The translations under genes were made by a program, and so were the position numbers. Source: Nocardia anaemiae NBRC 100462 (GTDB taxonomy: Bacteria; Actinomycetota; Actinomycetes; Mycobacteriales; Mycobacteriaceae). Taken from it: 64,000 bases of DNA. This document shows, piece by piece, positions 54,025 to 62,523 of this stretch. Location: the NCBI RefSeq assembly GCF_001612725.1, contig NZ_BDAZ01000003.1, forward strand, positions 62,001 to 126,000, given 5' to 3'. Below the pieces are notes generated by a model. It was not told where the DNA came from and searched no databases. It saw nothing but the letters and a program-made list of their open reading frames with translations. Within the stretch, counting starts at the first letter, position 1; every line of letters begins with the position of its first letter.

Positions 54025-54231
54025 TCATAACGGCAGTGCGCGCTCGTCCAGCACGCATTTGCCCGCCTCGACCAACGTGGTCCGCGCCGCACGGCGGACC
54101 CGGCACCGGTCGACGGTGCAGTCGATATGCAATTGCATTGCGGCGTGGGCTTGTTCGGTGGTCAGCACACCGGGGTCGTTTCCGCAGGCCAATAGGGATG
54201 CGACGGGCATGTGCAGGTTGGTGAGTTGCAT
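54025..54231 (-). CDS. Small hypothetical protein in module B (68 aa)
   Basis: A 68-aa protein starting at MQLTNLHMPV; its ATG overlaps the preceding gene's TGA (TGATG), a classic coupled junction. It has four cysteines, three of them in ACGNDPGVLTTEQAHAAMQLHIDCTVDRCR, and a basic middle (RVRRAARTTLVEAGKCVL). Not recognised. The dependence on the upstream gene and its position opposite the XRE/DUF397 genes suggest it belongs to the module. No membrane segment or signal peptide. Confidence 0.7.
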   Translation of the reverse strand: MQLTNLHMPVASLLACGNDPGVLTTEQAHAAMQLHIDCTVDRCRVRRAARTTLVEAGKCVLDERALPL

Positions 54232-54551
54232 CAGGCGACCTCCGCCCGGCGGCGCACCGAGCGGACATGTCGGGTGTATCGGGAGATCGGTCCCTGATCC
54301 CACGGGGCCTGTCGGACCGCCATACCCACCGCCTCGAGTACGGTCAAGCCGACCTCGTCCGCGAGATCGCCGACCGCGGCGAACAGCGATGGCACCACCT
54401 CGGCAACCTTCAGTGCAGCAACCGCTTGGTCGCAGGTCAGCGTGCGTCCGGGCAAATAGGAAACAACCCAGCTCTGCTGCCCGACACTGCGGGCGCGATG
54501 CGGGGTCAAATCGCTGGTCATCAAGGACGACGCTATGACACTTACAGCCAT
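54231..54551 (-). CDS. Small hypothetical protein in module B (106 aa)
   Basis: A 106-aa protein starting at MAVSVIASSL with GAGGAACGAGGAGTC directly upstream. It is largely helical: VVSYLPGRTLTCDQAVAALKVAEVVPSLFAAV, then DEVGLTVLEAVGMAVRQAP, and ends in a basic RYTRHVRSVRRRAEVA tail that might bind nucleic acid. I do not recognise the family. Divergent from the XRE gene by 376 bp, followed immediately by the 68-aa gene. Confidence 0.75.
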   Translation of the reverse strand: MAVSVIASSLMTSDLTPHRARSVGQQSWVVSYLPGRTLTCDQAVAALKVAEVVPSLFAAVGDLADEVGLTVLEAVGMAVRQAPWDQGPISRYTRHVRSVRRRAEVA

Positions 54552-54927
54552 GACTCCTCGTTCCTCCGTGCGATTCCTGATGTGTGCCCGGAGGTTTCAC
54601 AGGAGGAGGGAAGGGCGCCTGTTCCGCTCTGGGCACACTCTCAGCACACCATCGCGGCAGGTCGCGAACAGCGTCCTTCGTGGATATCCAAAGATTTGAG
54701 GCGAATTCCCAGCACAAAACCCAGCAGGGAAGGGAGGATTCTCCATAGTGGACGAAAGAGCCCTCTGCCCAAGCGAAGTGACGGGGAACCGAGCTTGTGG
54801 GTCGCCCGGAGCAAACCCTTGGGTGAGCATCCGAGCTCGCGACGTGAGCACGGGCCCGGAGGCGGGAGCCTGCGTAACCACGTGGGGACCCGGGAGCATC
54901 ACAGTTGAATACAGAACGGAGCGTGCT
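54552..54927. other. Divergent promoter region of module B
   Basis: 376 bp between the 106-aa gene and the XRE gene. It holds the ribosome site of the minus-strand pair at its left end and the GGAG site of the XRE gene at its right end. A frame in phase with the XRE gene is open back to 54748 and could give a longer N-terminus, but that part is not protein-like. No clear operator palindrome was found. Confidence 0.5.
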
Positions 54928-55857
54928 GTGTCAGCGAATTCGACAAGAGCGTCGGAAGCCCCGGACCGGCTATCCCCAGAGAATGCCGCCTCCACTCTAC
55001 CCAGACGCCAGCTCGGCAGATACCTCAGGGACTGGCGCACCCAGTCGGGCCTCACTATCGCGGAGGCGTCCAGGCTGATGGAATGGGGCGCAAGCACGTT
55101 GCAGCGCTTGGAAAAAGGCCAGTCCGACCGGATTCGAACCATCGATATCCAAGAACTGTGTCGCATCTACGGCATACCGGACGAACTGTCCGACGGTCTG
55201 AAGGGTCTCGCACAGCAAGCCGCCGTCAAGAGCTGGTGGCATGCCTACGGCGATCTCATCCCCGAAAACTTCGACATCTATGTCGGTTTGGAGGCATCGG
55301 CGCAAAAACTCACCTCCTACCAGTCCGAAATCGTACTCGGCCTACTTCAGATCGCCGACTACGCCAGAGCGCTCAATCGTCTCGGCTATCCGGATGATTC
55401 GGACGCCGAGATCGAACGCCGGGTCCAATTGCGTATGCAGCGCCAGGCTTTGATCACCCGCAAGGTCGCACCGGCTACCGTGAACGTGATTTTGCACGAG
55501 TCGGTTTTGCGCCGGGTGGTCGGTGGCGCCAAAGTGATGGCGGCGCAGCTACGTCATCTCGCCGATATCAGTACCCAACCCAATATCTCGCTGCGTATCC
55601 TGCCGTTCGCGGCCGGTGTTCCGCTCGGAGTATCCACCGGACCGTTCACGGTTCTCGAATTCGGTGTCGATAGCAAGGGCCAGCCGATCGAGCCGCCGGT
55701 GGTGTACGCGGAGGGTTTCACGGGGGATCTCTACCTCGAAAGACATGCTGATGTACGGCGGTACGATCGTGCGCACGAGTGCCTCCAGCGCTGCGCGCTG
55801 GATATTCAACCCAGTAGACATCTGCTCCGGCAGATAGCGAAGGAGTATGTGGCATGA
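54928..55857 (+). CDS. XRE family HTH regulator with DUF5753 domain (module B)
   Basis: A 309-aa protein from a GTG (V-S-A-N-S-T-R) six bases after GGAG. The helix-turn-helix lies at about residues 30-85 (LGRYLRDWRTQSGLTIAEASRLM, TLQRLEKGQSDRIRT). The DUF5753 domain covers about 120-300, with the usual LTSYQSEIVLGLLQIADYARAL and LRILPFAAGVPLG. The stop overlaps the first DUF397 gene by ATGA. It is the same architecture as module A but with two DUF397 partners, and sequence divergence shows it is not a recent copy. Confidence 0.92.
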   Translation: MSANSTRASEAPDRLSPENAASTLPRRQLGRYLRDWRTQSGLTIAEASRLMEWGASTLQRLEKGQSDRIRTIDIQELCRIYGIPDELSDGLKGLAQQAAVKSWWHAYGDLIPENFDIYVGLEASAQKLTSYQSEIVLGLLQIADYARALNRLGYPDDSDAEIERRVQLRMQRQALITRKVAPATVNVILHESVLRRVVGGAKVMAAQLRHLADISTQPNISLRILPFAAGVPLGVSTGPFTVLEFGVDSKGQPIEPPVVYAEGFTGDLYLERHADVRRYDRAHECLQRCALDIQPSRHLLRQIAKEYVA

Positions 55858-56051
55858 GTATGGATTTGGTTGGCAAGCAATGGTTCAAGAGCACCCGTAG
55901 CGGTGCGGGTAAGGACTGCGTCGAGGTCGCCTTTCTCGCGGGCGGCCGGGTAGGCGTACGCGACAGCAAAAATCCCGGTGGACCTGCCCTCGTCTTCGGC
56001 ACGGGCGCATGGGACGCTTTCACCACAGGTGTTACGGACGGCGAGTTCTGA
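55854..56051 (+). CDS. DUF397 protein, first copy (module B)
   Basis: A 65-aa protein starting in the ATGA overlap with the XRE gene (MSMDLVGKQW). The domain is complete: WFKSTRSGAGKDCVEVAFL, then VGVRDSKNP, then GAWDAFTTGVTDGEF, which is canonical length. DUF397 proteins are small partners of DUF5753 regulators. Translational coupling here strongly supports a complex with the product of the upstream gene. Confidence 0.93.
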   Translation: MSMDLVGKQWFKSTRSGAGKDCVEVAFLAGGRVGVRDSKNPGGPALVFGTGAWDAFTTGVTDGEF

Positions 56052-56063
56052 GGAGTTGCGGGC

Positions 56064-56291
56064 GTGAGCATCAACGAGGGCGCGAAAGTAGATCTGAGCG
56101 GTGCGGTCTGGCGTAAGGCCGGTGAGGGCGCGCGTAAGGACAGCGTCGAGGTGGCGCTATTGGATGCCGGGCACGTCGCGCTGCGCGACGGTAAGAATCC
56201 GGATGGGCCGGTCCTGGTCTTCACGCCTGGTGAGTGGTCCGCCTTCACGGCGGGTGTGCACGATGGTGAGTTCGACCGGCCCAAGTCATAG
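56064..56291 (+). CDS. DUF397 protein, second copy (module B)
   Basis: A 75-aa protein from a GTG start (V-S-I-N-E-G-A). The domain is complete (VWRKAGEGARKDSVEVALLDAGHVALRDGKNPDGPVLVFTPGEW, FTAGVHDGEFD), but the usual SSxSG motif is AGEGA and the conserved Cys is replaced by Ser (KDSVEV instead of KDCVEV in copy one). It is 12 bp after copy one, an ancient tandem duplication. A 10-bp hairpin follows. Confidence 0.9.
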   Translation: MSINEGAKVDLSGAVWRKAGEGARKDSVEVALLDAGHVALRDGKNPDGPVLVFTPGEWSAFTAGVHDGEFDRPKS

Positions 56292-56298
56292 GGCGATC

Positions 56299-56326
56299 GA
56301 CCCGGCGGTGTAGTGCCCGCCGGGTC
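56299..56326 (+). terminator. Hairpin after the DUF397 pair
   Basis: A 10-bp perfect stem (56299-56308 / 56317-56326) with an 8-base loop, eight bases past the second DUF397 stop. Confidence 0.7.
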
Positions 56327-56356
56327 CGGTCCGAGGCAGACTGGGCCTCGCCCGTA

Positions 56357-56647
56357 ATGAACGGATGTGCTCGCCGAAGATCACGAAACAGCGCAGATTC
56401 GACAACGAAATCGCGTTTGCCGGGTGGCATTACGGGTAGCCCACTTCTTGTGGACCGTGGGCTCAAGAGTTCCCATCCCCGGTACAGGAAATTGCGGCCG
56501 GGCGATTGGGTGGAATGGCTGATCGTGGCACTGCTTTTCGCGGTGTCCGCGGTCGGTGTATTCGTCCTGACCGGCTCGTTCCTCTCGGCACTTTTCGTCG
56601 GGGTGCTCGTGTGGGTCGTCGCCGTGGGTGTTGTCGCGTTGTTATAA
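56357..56647 (+). CDS. Small two-helix membrane protein (module B downstream)
   Basis: Up to 96 aa from the ATG at 56357; a GTG at 56450 would give 65 aa, and no good ribosome site distinguishes them. The C-terminal 50 residues are strongly hydrophobic (WVEWLIVALLFAVSAVGVFVL and SALFVGVLVWVVAVGVVALL), two membrane helices preceded by a basic stretch. Small membrane proteins accompany some toxin-like modules, but nothing shows toxicity here. It may belong to module B or stand alone. Confidence 0.55.
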   Translation: MNGCARRRSRNSADSTTKSRLPGGITGSPLLVDRGLKSSHPRYRKLRPGDWVEWLIVALLFAVSAVGVFVLTGSFLSALFVGVLVWVVAVGVVALL

Positions 56648-56656
56648 GGGTGCGCC

Positions 56657-56685
56657 GACCGGCCGGGTATTCCTACCCCGGCCGG
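56657..56685. terminator. Bidirectional hairpin between membrane protein and sdh operon
   Basis: A 10-bp stem (56657-56666 / 56676-56685), extendable with a one-base bulge, between the convergent small membrane gene and sdhB. Confidence 0.75.
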
Positions 56686-56703
56686 TGGTCCAGTATCGGT
56701 TGA

Positions 56704-57450
56704 TCAGCGCCGGAAGAGCTTATTGCCCAACCAGACCAGCGGATCGTATTTCTTGTCCGCCACCCGTTCCTTCATCGGAATCAGGGCATTATCGGTGATC
56801 TTGATGTGCTCCGGGCAGACCTCGGTGCAGCATTTGGTGATGTTGCAGAGTCCGAGCCCCTGCTCTTCCTGAGCCAGATCGCGACGGTCGGCCACATCGA
56901 GCGGATGCATCTCCAATTCGGCGATCCGCATGAGGAAGCGCGGACCGGCGAACGACTCCTTGTTCTCCTCGTGGTCGCGGACCACGTGGCAGGTGTTCTG
57001 ACACAGGAAACATTCGATGCACTTGCGGAACTCCTGGGAGCGCTCCACGTCGACCTGCTGCATCCGATAGTCGCCCGGCTTCAGATCCACCGGCGGCGTG
57101 AAAGACGGTATCTCCCTTGCCTTCTGATAGTTGAACGACACATCGGTCACCAGATCGCGGATCACCGGGAAGGTACGCATCGGCGTGACGGTGATCAGCT
57201 CGTCGGGCTGGAAGGTCGACATCCGGGTCATGCACAGCAGCCGCGGCCGCCCGTTCACCTCCGCCGAACACGAACCGCATTTACCCGCTTTACAATTCCA
57301 CCGCACCGCGAGATCCGGGGCCTGGGTGGCCTGCAGCCGGTGGATGATGTCGAGCACCACCTCGCCCTCGTTCACCTCGACGGTGAAGTCGTGCAATTCC
57401 CCGCCGTCGATATCACCGCGCCACACGCGGAATTTGGCGTCGTAACCCAT
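56704..57450 (-). CDS. sdhB: Succinate dehydrogenase iron-sulfur subunit
   Basis: A 248-aa subunit starting at MGYDAKFRVW. The [2Fe-2S] ligands are C53, C58, C61 and C73 (CKAGKCGSCSAEVNGRPRLLC). The second cluster cysteines are C144, C147, C150, C154 (CIECFLCQNTC), and C202, C208, C212 close the third cluster set (CNITKCCTEVCP). It matches the Sdh1-type subunit of M. tuberculosis (Rv0247c). Last of the three sdh genes, 2 bp after sdhA; it carries electrons from flavin to quinone. Confidence 0.95.
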   Translation of the reverse strand: MGYDAKFRVWRGDIDGGELHDFTVEVNEGEVVLDIIHRLQATQAPDLAVRWNCKAGKCGSCSAEVNGRPRLLCMTRMSTFQPDELITVTPMRTFPVIRDLVTDVSFNYQKAREIPSFTPPVDLKPGDYRMQQVDVERSQEFRKCIECFLCQNTCHVVRDHEENKESFAGPRFLMRIAELEMHPLDVADRRDLAQEEQGLGLCNITKCCTEVCPEHIKITDNALIPMKERVADKKYDPLVWLGNKLFRR

Positions 57451-57452
57451 TC

Positions 57453-59393
57453 TTACGCCTCGCCTTCCGTGGCCGAAACCGAACCTGCCGGATGGGAGGC
57501 GAGTTCGGCTGGGTTGTAATACTTTTCGAGCTCACCCAGATCGAAGAGCGCGAGCAGGTCGGCCCGCATCGGGATCTGGTCCTCCGGGGTTACCCGCACG
57601 CCGGGCACCGGTCCGTCCGCATCGGCGGGATCGATCGCGCACACCAGCAACTTGTTGCGCCACTCCGGATCCATTGCCGGGAAATCGTCGCGGGTATGTC
57701 CGCCGCGACTCTCGGTGCGCAGCAGTGCGGCCTGCGCGACACATTCGCTGATCAGCAGCATATTGCGCAGGTCGAGGGCCAGATGCCAGCCCGGGTTGAA
57801 CTGCCGGTGGCCCTCCACCGTGACGTTGTCGAATCGGGTCCGCAGTTCGGCGAGGCGATCGATGGCCTCCTGCAACTCGTGTTCCTTGCGGATGATGCCG
57901 ACCAGATCGTTCATCGCCTGCTGCAGATCGGTGTGCAGGGTGTAGGGGTTCTCCCCCGTTCCTTCGGCGGGCGGATCGAACGGCGCCACAGCGGCTTTCG
58001 CGGCCGCGTCGATATCGGCATCGGCCACCGCGGGGCGCGCGGACAGCTGTTCGACGTAGGTCGCGGCGCCGAGTCCGGCCCGCCGACCGAACACCAGCAG
58101 ATCGGACAGCGAATTGCCGCCGAGCCGGTTGGAGCCGTGCATACCGCCGGAACACTCACCCGCGGCGAACAAGCCGGGCACGGTCGCCGCGCCCGTATCC
58201 GGATCGACCTCGATGCCGCCCATCACGTAGTGGCACGTCGGGCCGACCTCCATCGGCTCCTTCGTAATATCCACGTCCGCAAGCTCTTTGAACTGATGGT
58301 GCATCGAGGGCAGCCGCCGCCGGATCTCCTCGGCGGGCAGGCGCGAGGCGATGTCCAGGTACACGCCACCGTGTTCGGTGCCGCGTCCCGCCTTCACCTC
58401 CGAGTTGATGGCGCGGGCCACTTCGTCGCGCGGCAGCAGATCCGGTGTGCGGCGGGCCGAGTCGTTATCGCGCAACCACTGGTCGGCCTCTTCCTCGGTT
58501 TCGGCGTACTGCCCCTTGAAGACCGGCGGAATGTACTCGAACATGAACCGCTTGCCATCGGTGTTCTTGAGCACCCCACCGTCACCGCGCACGCCCTCGG
58601 TGACCAGGATGCCCTTCACACTGGGCGGCCAGACCATGCCGGTCGGATGGAACTGCAGGAATTCCATATTGATCAGCGTCGCACCGGCCCGCAGTGCGAG
58701 CGCGTGGCCGTCACCGGTGTACTCCCACGAGTTCGAGGTGACCTTGTAGGACTTGCCGATTCCACCGGTCGCGACCACCACGGCGGGCGCCTCGAACAGC
58801 ACGAACCGGCCGGATTCGCGCCAGTATCCGAACGCACCGGCGATCCGGTCGCCGTCCTTGAGCAATTCGGTGATGGTGCATTCGGCGAAAACCTTGATGC
58901 GCGACTCATAGTCGCCGGTCTCCGCGAAGTCCTCTTGCTGCAGCGACACGATCTTCTGCTGCATGGTCCGGATGATCTCGAGTCCGGTCCGGTCGCCGAC
59001 GTGCGCCAGTCGCGGGTAGGTGTGGCCACCGAAGTTGCGCTGGCTGATCCGGCCGTCGGCGGTCCGATCGAACAGCGCGCCATAGGTTTCCAGTTCCCAC
59101 ACCCGGTCGGGCGCCTCCTGGGCATGCAATTCGGCCATGCGCCAGTTGTTGAGGAACTTGCCACCGCGCATGGTGTCCTTGAAATGGGTTTGCCAGCTGT
59201 CCTTTTCATTGGCATTACCCATCGAGGCGGCGCATCCGCCCTCGGCCATCACGGTGTGCGCCTTGCCGAACAACGACTTGCACACCACCGCGACGGAAAG
59301 ACCGTGTTCGCGTGCTTCGATCACCGCGCGCAGTCCGGCGCCCCCGGCACCGATGACGACGACGTCGTACTTGTGCCGTTCCACTTCTGGCAT
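57453..59393 (-). CDS. sdhA: Succinate dehydrogenase flavoprotein subunit
   Basis: A 646-aa flavoprotein starting at MPEVERHKYD. FAD motif GAGGAGLRA lies at residues 15-23, and H46 in AHTVMAEGGCAASMGN is the probable covalent flavin site. The family pattern VATGGIGKSYKVTSNSWEYTGDGHALALRAGATLINMEFLQFHPTG and ECSGGMHGSNRLGGNSLSDLLVFGRRAG are present. The type corresponds to mycobacterial Sdh1 (Rv0248c). It oxidises succinate to fumarate at the inner face of the membrane. Gene order sdhC-sdhA-sdhB on this strand. Confidence 0.95.
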   Translation of the reverse strand: MPEVERHKYDVVVIGAGGAGLRAVIEAREHGLSVAVVCKSLFGKAHTVMAEGGCAASMGNANEKDSWQTHFKDTMRGGKFLNNWRMAELHAQEAPDRVWELETYGALFDRTADGRISQRNFGGHTYPRLAHVGDRTGLEIIRTMQQKIVSLQQEDFAETGDYESRIKVFAECTITELLKDGDRIAGAFGYWRESGRFVLFEAPAVVVATGGIGKSYKVTSNSWEYTGDGHALALRAGATLINMEFLQFHPTGMVWPPSVKGILVTEGVRGDGGVLKNTDGKRFMFEYIPPVFKGQYAETEEEADQWLRDNDSARRTPDLLPRDEVARAINSEVKAGRGTEHGGVYLDIASRLPAEEIRRRLPSMHHQFKELADVDITKEPMEVGPTCHYVMGGIEVDPDTGAATVPGLFAAGECSGGMHGSNRLGGNSLSDLLVFGRRAGLGAATYVEQLSARPAVADADIDAAAKAAVAPFDPPAEGTGENPYTLHTDLQQAMNDLVGIIRKEHELQEAIDRLAELRTRFDNVTVEGHRQFNPGWHLALDLRNMLLISECVAQAALLRTESRGGHTRDDFPAMDPEWRNKLLVCAIDPADADGPVPGVRVTPEDQIPMRADLLALFDLGELEKYYNPAELASHPAGSVSATEGEA

Positions 59394-59423
59394 GGCCGCG
59401 AAACTCCTGGTTTGTGAGGGCGG

Positions 59424-60254
59424 TTAGTTGATGAACCGCAGATCCGAAATCGTGTCGCTGGCAACCAACATCACGTAGAAGTCGGTCAGCACGAGCGTGC
59501 CGAGGGTGGTCCAGGCCAGCGCCATATGGCGGGTGTTGAGTTTGGAGACCTGGGTCCAGAACCAGTACCGCACCGGGTGGGCGGAGAAGTGCTTGAGCTT
59601 GCCGCCCATGATGTGTCGGCAGGAATGGCACGACAGCGTGTAGGCCCACAGCAGCAGCACGTTGCCGAGCAGGACGATATTGCCGAGACCGAAGCCGAAG
59701 CCGCCGGTCTTCCCGTGGAACGCGTTGATCGCGTCATAGGTGTTGACCAGCGAGACCAGCACGGCCACATAGAAGAAGTAGCGGTGCACGTTCTGGATGA
59801 TCAGCGGCAGTTTGGTCTCGCCGGTGTACTTCGCGTGCGGTTCGGCGACCGCGCACGCGGGCGGGGAGAACCACACCGCGCGGTAGTAGGCCTTGCGGTA
59901 GTAGTAGCAGGTGAGCCGGAACCCGAGCAGGAACGGCAGCACCAGGAAGCCCAGCGGCAGGATCGCCGGGATGTGGCCGAACCACGCGCCGAAATGGCTG
60001 GAACCCTCGACGCAGTCGCTGCTCACGCATGGTGAGTAGAACGGCGTCAGGTAGTGGTACTCCGGAACCCAATATGCCGTTCGCACATACGATCTGATCG
60101 TCGCGTAGATGACGAACGCGGCTAGTCCGACGGCGGTCACCAGCGGTGGGACCCACCACCGGTCGGTGCGCAGTGTGCGCGCGGAAATGGCGGCCCTGGT
60201 CTTGCTGAAGACGCCGGTTCCCGTTTCCGGGGCGGCGGTCGGTGCGGCACTCAC
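59424..60254 (-). CDS. sdhC: Succinate dehydrogenase membrane anchor subunit (Sdh1 type)
   Basis: A 276-aa membrane protein from a GTG start (V-S-A-A-P-T), with GAGG about nine bases upstream. About five membrane segments are seen; histidines in SSHFGAWFGHIPAILP, NVHRYFFYV and SCHSCRHIM are the likely haem b ligands. Length and operon place match the anchor of mycobacterial Sdh1 (Rv0249c, 273 aa), which replaces the SdhC/SdhD pair with one polypeptide. It lies 30 bp upstream of sdhA. Confidence 0.93.
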   Translation of the reverse strand: MSAAPTAAPETGTGVFSKTRAAISARTLRTDRWWVPPLVTAVGLAAFVIYATIRSYVRTAYWVPEYHYLTPFYSPCVSSDCVEGSSHFGAWFGHIPAILPLGFLVLPFLLGFRLTCYYYRKAYYRAVWFSPPACAVAEPHAKYTGETKLPLIIQNVHRYFFYVAVLVSLVNTYDAINAFHGKTGGFGFGLGNIVLLGNVLLLWAYTLSCHSCRHIMGGKLKHFSAHPVRYWFWTQVSKLNTRHMALAWTTLGTLVLTDFYVMLVASDTISDLRFIN

Positions 60255-60631
60255 AGGTGGATGCCTCGCTGATCTGCAGTGCGGATGGTCCGCGTGACCT
60301 CCGCAATCGAATGTGATGCTGAGCACCATACGACACCCCTGCTATCGCTCAACGGGGTCCCGGCAAAGCCAACCCGCCTAGGGGGCCGTGATTTCCACCA
60401 CATTCGATTCAGGTTTGGCCGCCACACAAGGTGGTCGATTCCGACCTTTGCGCAGGTCAGGTTGAAAGTGCGCTCGAGGCACCAACTGATTTCGCAAGGA
60501 CATGGACAACTCGTCGGGCACGCCCAGGCATCACCACGTGCTCGACCGCCGACCCGGGCGCGAACTCCCCACGCACTGACGATCGGTAAAAGGCGCGGGG
60601 AGGCGGAGGAGCGCCGGGGCGGCGAACCGGA
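60255..60631. other. Intergenic region upstream of the sdh operon
   Basis: 377 bp between the 95-aa gene and the sdh anchor gene, all on the minus strand. No convincing gene. It should hold the sdh promoter or the 5' leader of a transcript starting upstream of the 95-aa gene. No long hairpin or riboswitch-like block was recognised. Confidence 0.5.
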
Positions 60632-60919
60632 TTACTTGGTGCGCGGGCGGGAGTGGAAGCCGAGGCCCTCGTCCTGTGCGCCCATCCACGCGGCTTCGTC
60701 GGATTTGCTGTCCGGTACGTAGATGACTTCCTGCGGACGGCGCGCGATCTCCTGCGGCGGCGACTGCTCGAGTTCGTCGGCATCGATGACGAGCCGCTCG
60801 AGGTCGTTTTCCAGTCGTCGCACCGAATTGGCGTCGCCGTAGTGGGAGCGCAGTGCGCCGATGGATTGCCGGAGCTGGCCGACCGCGTAGCGCAGTTCCG
60901 CAATGTCGCTGCGTGTCAT
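60632..60919 (-). CDS. Small coiled-coil protein upstream of sdh (Rv0250c-like position)
   Basis: A 95-aa protein starting at MTRSDIAELR. Residues 1-50 form a helical, probably coiled-coil segment (ELRYAVGQLRQSIGALRSHYGDANSVRRLENDLERLVIDADEL). The tail is polar and rich in Asp/Glu/Arg (VIYVPDSKSDEAAWMGAQDEGLGFHSRP). A small gene (Rv0250c) holds the same place before the Sdh1 genes in M. tuberculosis, so it is probably an orthologue; this rests on position and memory. Role unknown, perhaps assembly or regulation of the dehydrogenase. Confidence 0.8.
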   Translation of the reverse strand: MTRSDIAELRYAVGQLRQSIGALRSHYGDANSVRRLENDLERLVIDADELEQSPPQEIARRPQEVIYVPDSKSDEAAWMGAQDEGLGFHSRPRTK

Positions 60920-61150
60920 CGATACCTCCTGTATTCCTTGGCGGACAGACGAACTCGATGGGTGTCGGTTGGTTCCATGTTCTGCCTGGGAACGCGCCCT
61001 ACCGAGTCGTGTGACTCACCACACAACGTGATCTTTAACACAGTACGTGAGGAATGCGATTTTGGCTCGTCGTGGCCCCAATTCCAGTGGTTCGCCCGAA
61101 GCTGCCGGAGGTTGACCGCTTGGCCGTTGTGAGTTCCGACGAACGTCCGG

Positions 61151-62116
61151 TCAACTGGCGGTGGCGTACCCGGGGCCGCGGCCGTCCATGGCGGCCATGA
61201 CCCGGTCGACCAGGGCGACGATGGACACCGCCACCTCCTCGGCCCGCTCCAGATGCACGCTGTGCCCCGCGCCCTCGAGCCGGACCAGCTCCGAGCTCGC
61301 AAGTTGCGAGGCGAGTACCACCGAATGCGCGAACGGCACCACGATGTCGGCCGAACCGGCCAGCACCAGCGCTGGAATGCTGCCGAGCTGGTGCAGCGAC
61401 GCGGTTTCGTCGAAGGCCATCATCGAGGTCAGGAAGCTCGACATGGTGAGCAGCGGGGTGTCGTTCATCATCGCCGCGGCCACCGCGACCATGCGCGGAT
61501 TGGTCCGCTTGCTGCCCATATTCGCCTCGCGGGTGATCGGCTCCAAGATCCGGCGCGAGAGCCGCTTGGAGGCCTGCATGAACCGGGGTGCCCGCAACAC
61601 CGCGAACTGCAACGAGTTCACCGCACGCCGATTCAGGAAACGGCCGAGCCCGACCTCGGTGATGCCATTGGCCGCACCGGCGATCAGGCAGAGTCCGACC
61701 ACCCGGGTGCCGATGGTCGCCGGGAACAGTCGGGAGTAGGCAAGGGTGACCATCGCGCCCATGGAATGTCCGATGAGGACGATCGGGCCGGTCGGCGCCA
61801 CGGAGCGCAGGACGGCATCGAGGTCGTGGCCGAGTTGATCGATGGTGTAGGTCGATGGGTGGGCCACGCCCGATTCGCCATGCCCGCGGTGGTCGTAGAA
61901 GACCATCCGCACATTCGTCGTCCAGTGACGCTGCAGTTGATCGCGCAGGAATGACCAGGACTCGGTGCGCAGGCAGTGACCGTGCGCGAAGACGACGGTC
62001 AGTTCGGCATCGTCGGCGCCGAAGGTACGGACCGCGATCGGGGTGCCGTCGTCGGCCGATACCGTGATCCGGTGGCCGTCGTAGTCGGCGGCTCGGCGGG
62101 CAGTCGTCGTGGACAT
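61151..62116 (-). CDS. Alpha/beta hydrolase
   Basis: A 321-aa protein starting at MSTTTARRAA after AGGAGAATCGTC. The nucleophile elbow G-H-S-M-G has Ser118, the oxyanion HGH is at residues 45-47 (VVFAHGHCL), and the catalytic His is in GAGHSVHLERAEEV near the C-terminus. The middle (residues about 160-240) is a helical cap. No signal peptide. It could be an esterase, lipase or haloperoxidase-like hydrolase; substrate not readable. No neighbours on the same strand within 230 bp. Confidence 0.92.
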   Translation of the reverse strand: MSTTTARRAADYDGHRITVSADDGTPIAVRTFGADDAELTVVFAHGHCLRTESWSFLRDQLQRHWTTNVRMVFYDHRGHGESGVAHPSTYTIDQLGHDLDAVLRSVAPTGPIVLIGHSMGAMVTLAYSRLFPATIGTRVVGLCLIAGAANGITEVGLGRFLNRRAVNSLQFAVLRAPRFMQASKRLSRRILEPITREANMGSKRTNPRMVAVAAAMMNDTPLLTMSSFLTSMMAFDETASLHQLGSIPALVLAGSADIVVPFAHSVVLASQLASSELVRLEGAGHSVHLERAEEVAVSIVALVDRVMAAMDGRGPGYATAS

Positions 62117-62523
62117 GACGATTCTCCTGTGTCTGGTAGGACACCCGGTTCGGAGCGTTCTTGCCCGGTTGTCGGGCGGAATTCCCGCCCCGTTAGCTCG
62201 CCATACCGTCCGTTATGTACGCGTTGTCCAACTGACGCCGCTGATCGACCTGATCCGGGCCTGAGCCCAGGGATCAGTGAATCTATGAATGGATAGGGCA
62301 GGCGCTAGATTCCGGTAGACGTTCCTGATCGACCCGCGGCGTTGCCGTCTATCGGGTCATCGATCGGATCTCCTAGAGTCCGCTAGAAATTGTTATGCGA
62401 CCGTAACCATACGCCGAGTATCAAAAATATGTCTACATCTAGAAAATTTCCGAGATATGCGAATACCCGTCACGAAACGAGCCGCCACCCACGAATGAGT
62501 GACGGCTCGTAGCGGCGTCGCGC
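62117..62523. other. Intergenic region upstream of the hydrolase
   Basis: 407 bp, AT-richer near 62390-62460. The right part holds the acyl-CoA dehydrogenase terminator (62477-62510). The left part carries the ribosome site and promoter of the hydrolase. No gene is supported. Confidence 0.5.
62477..62510 (-). terminator. Hairpin after the acyl-CoA dehydrogenase
   Basis: A 12-bp stem with one mismatch (62477-62488 / 62499-62510) and a 10-base loop, 13 bp past the stop codon. Confidence 0.75.
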
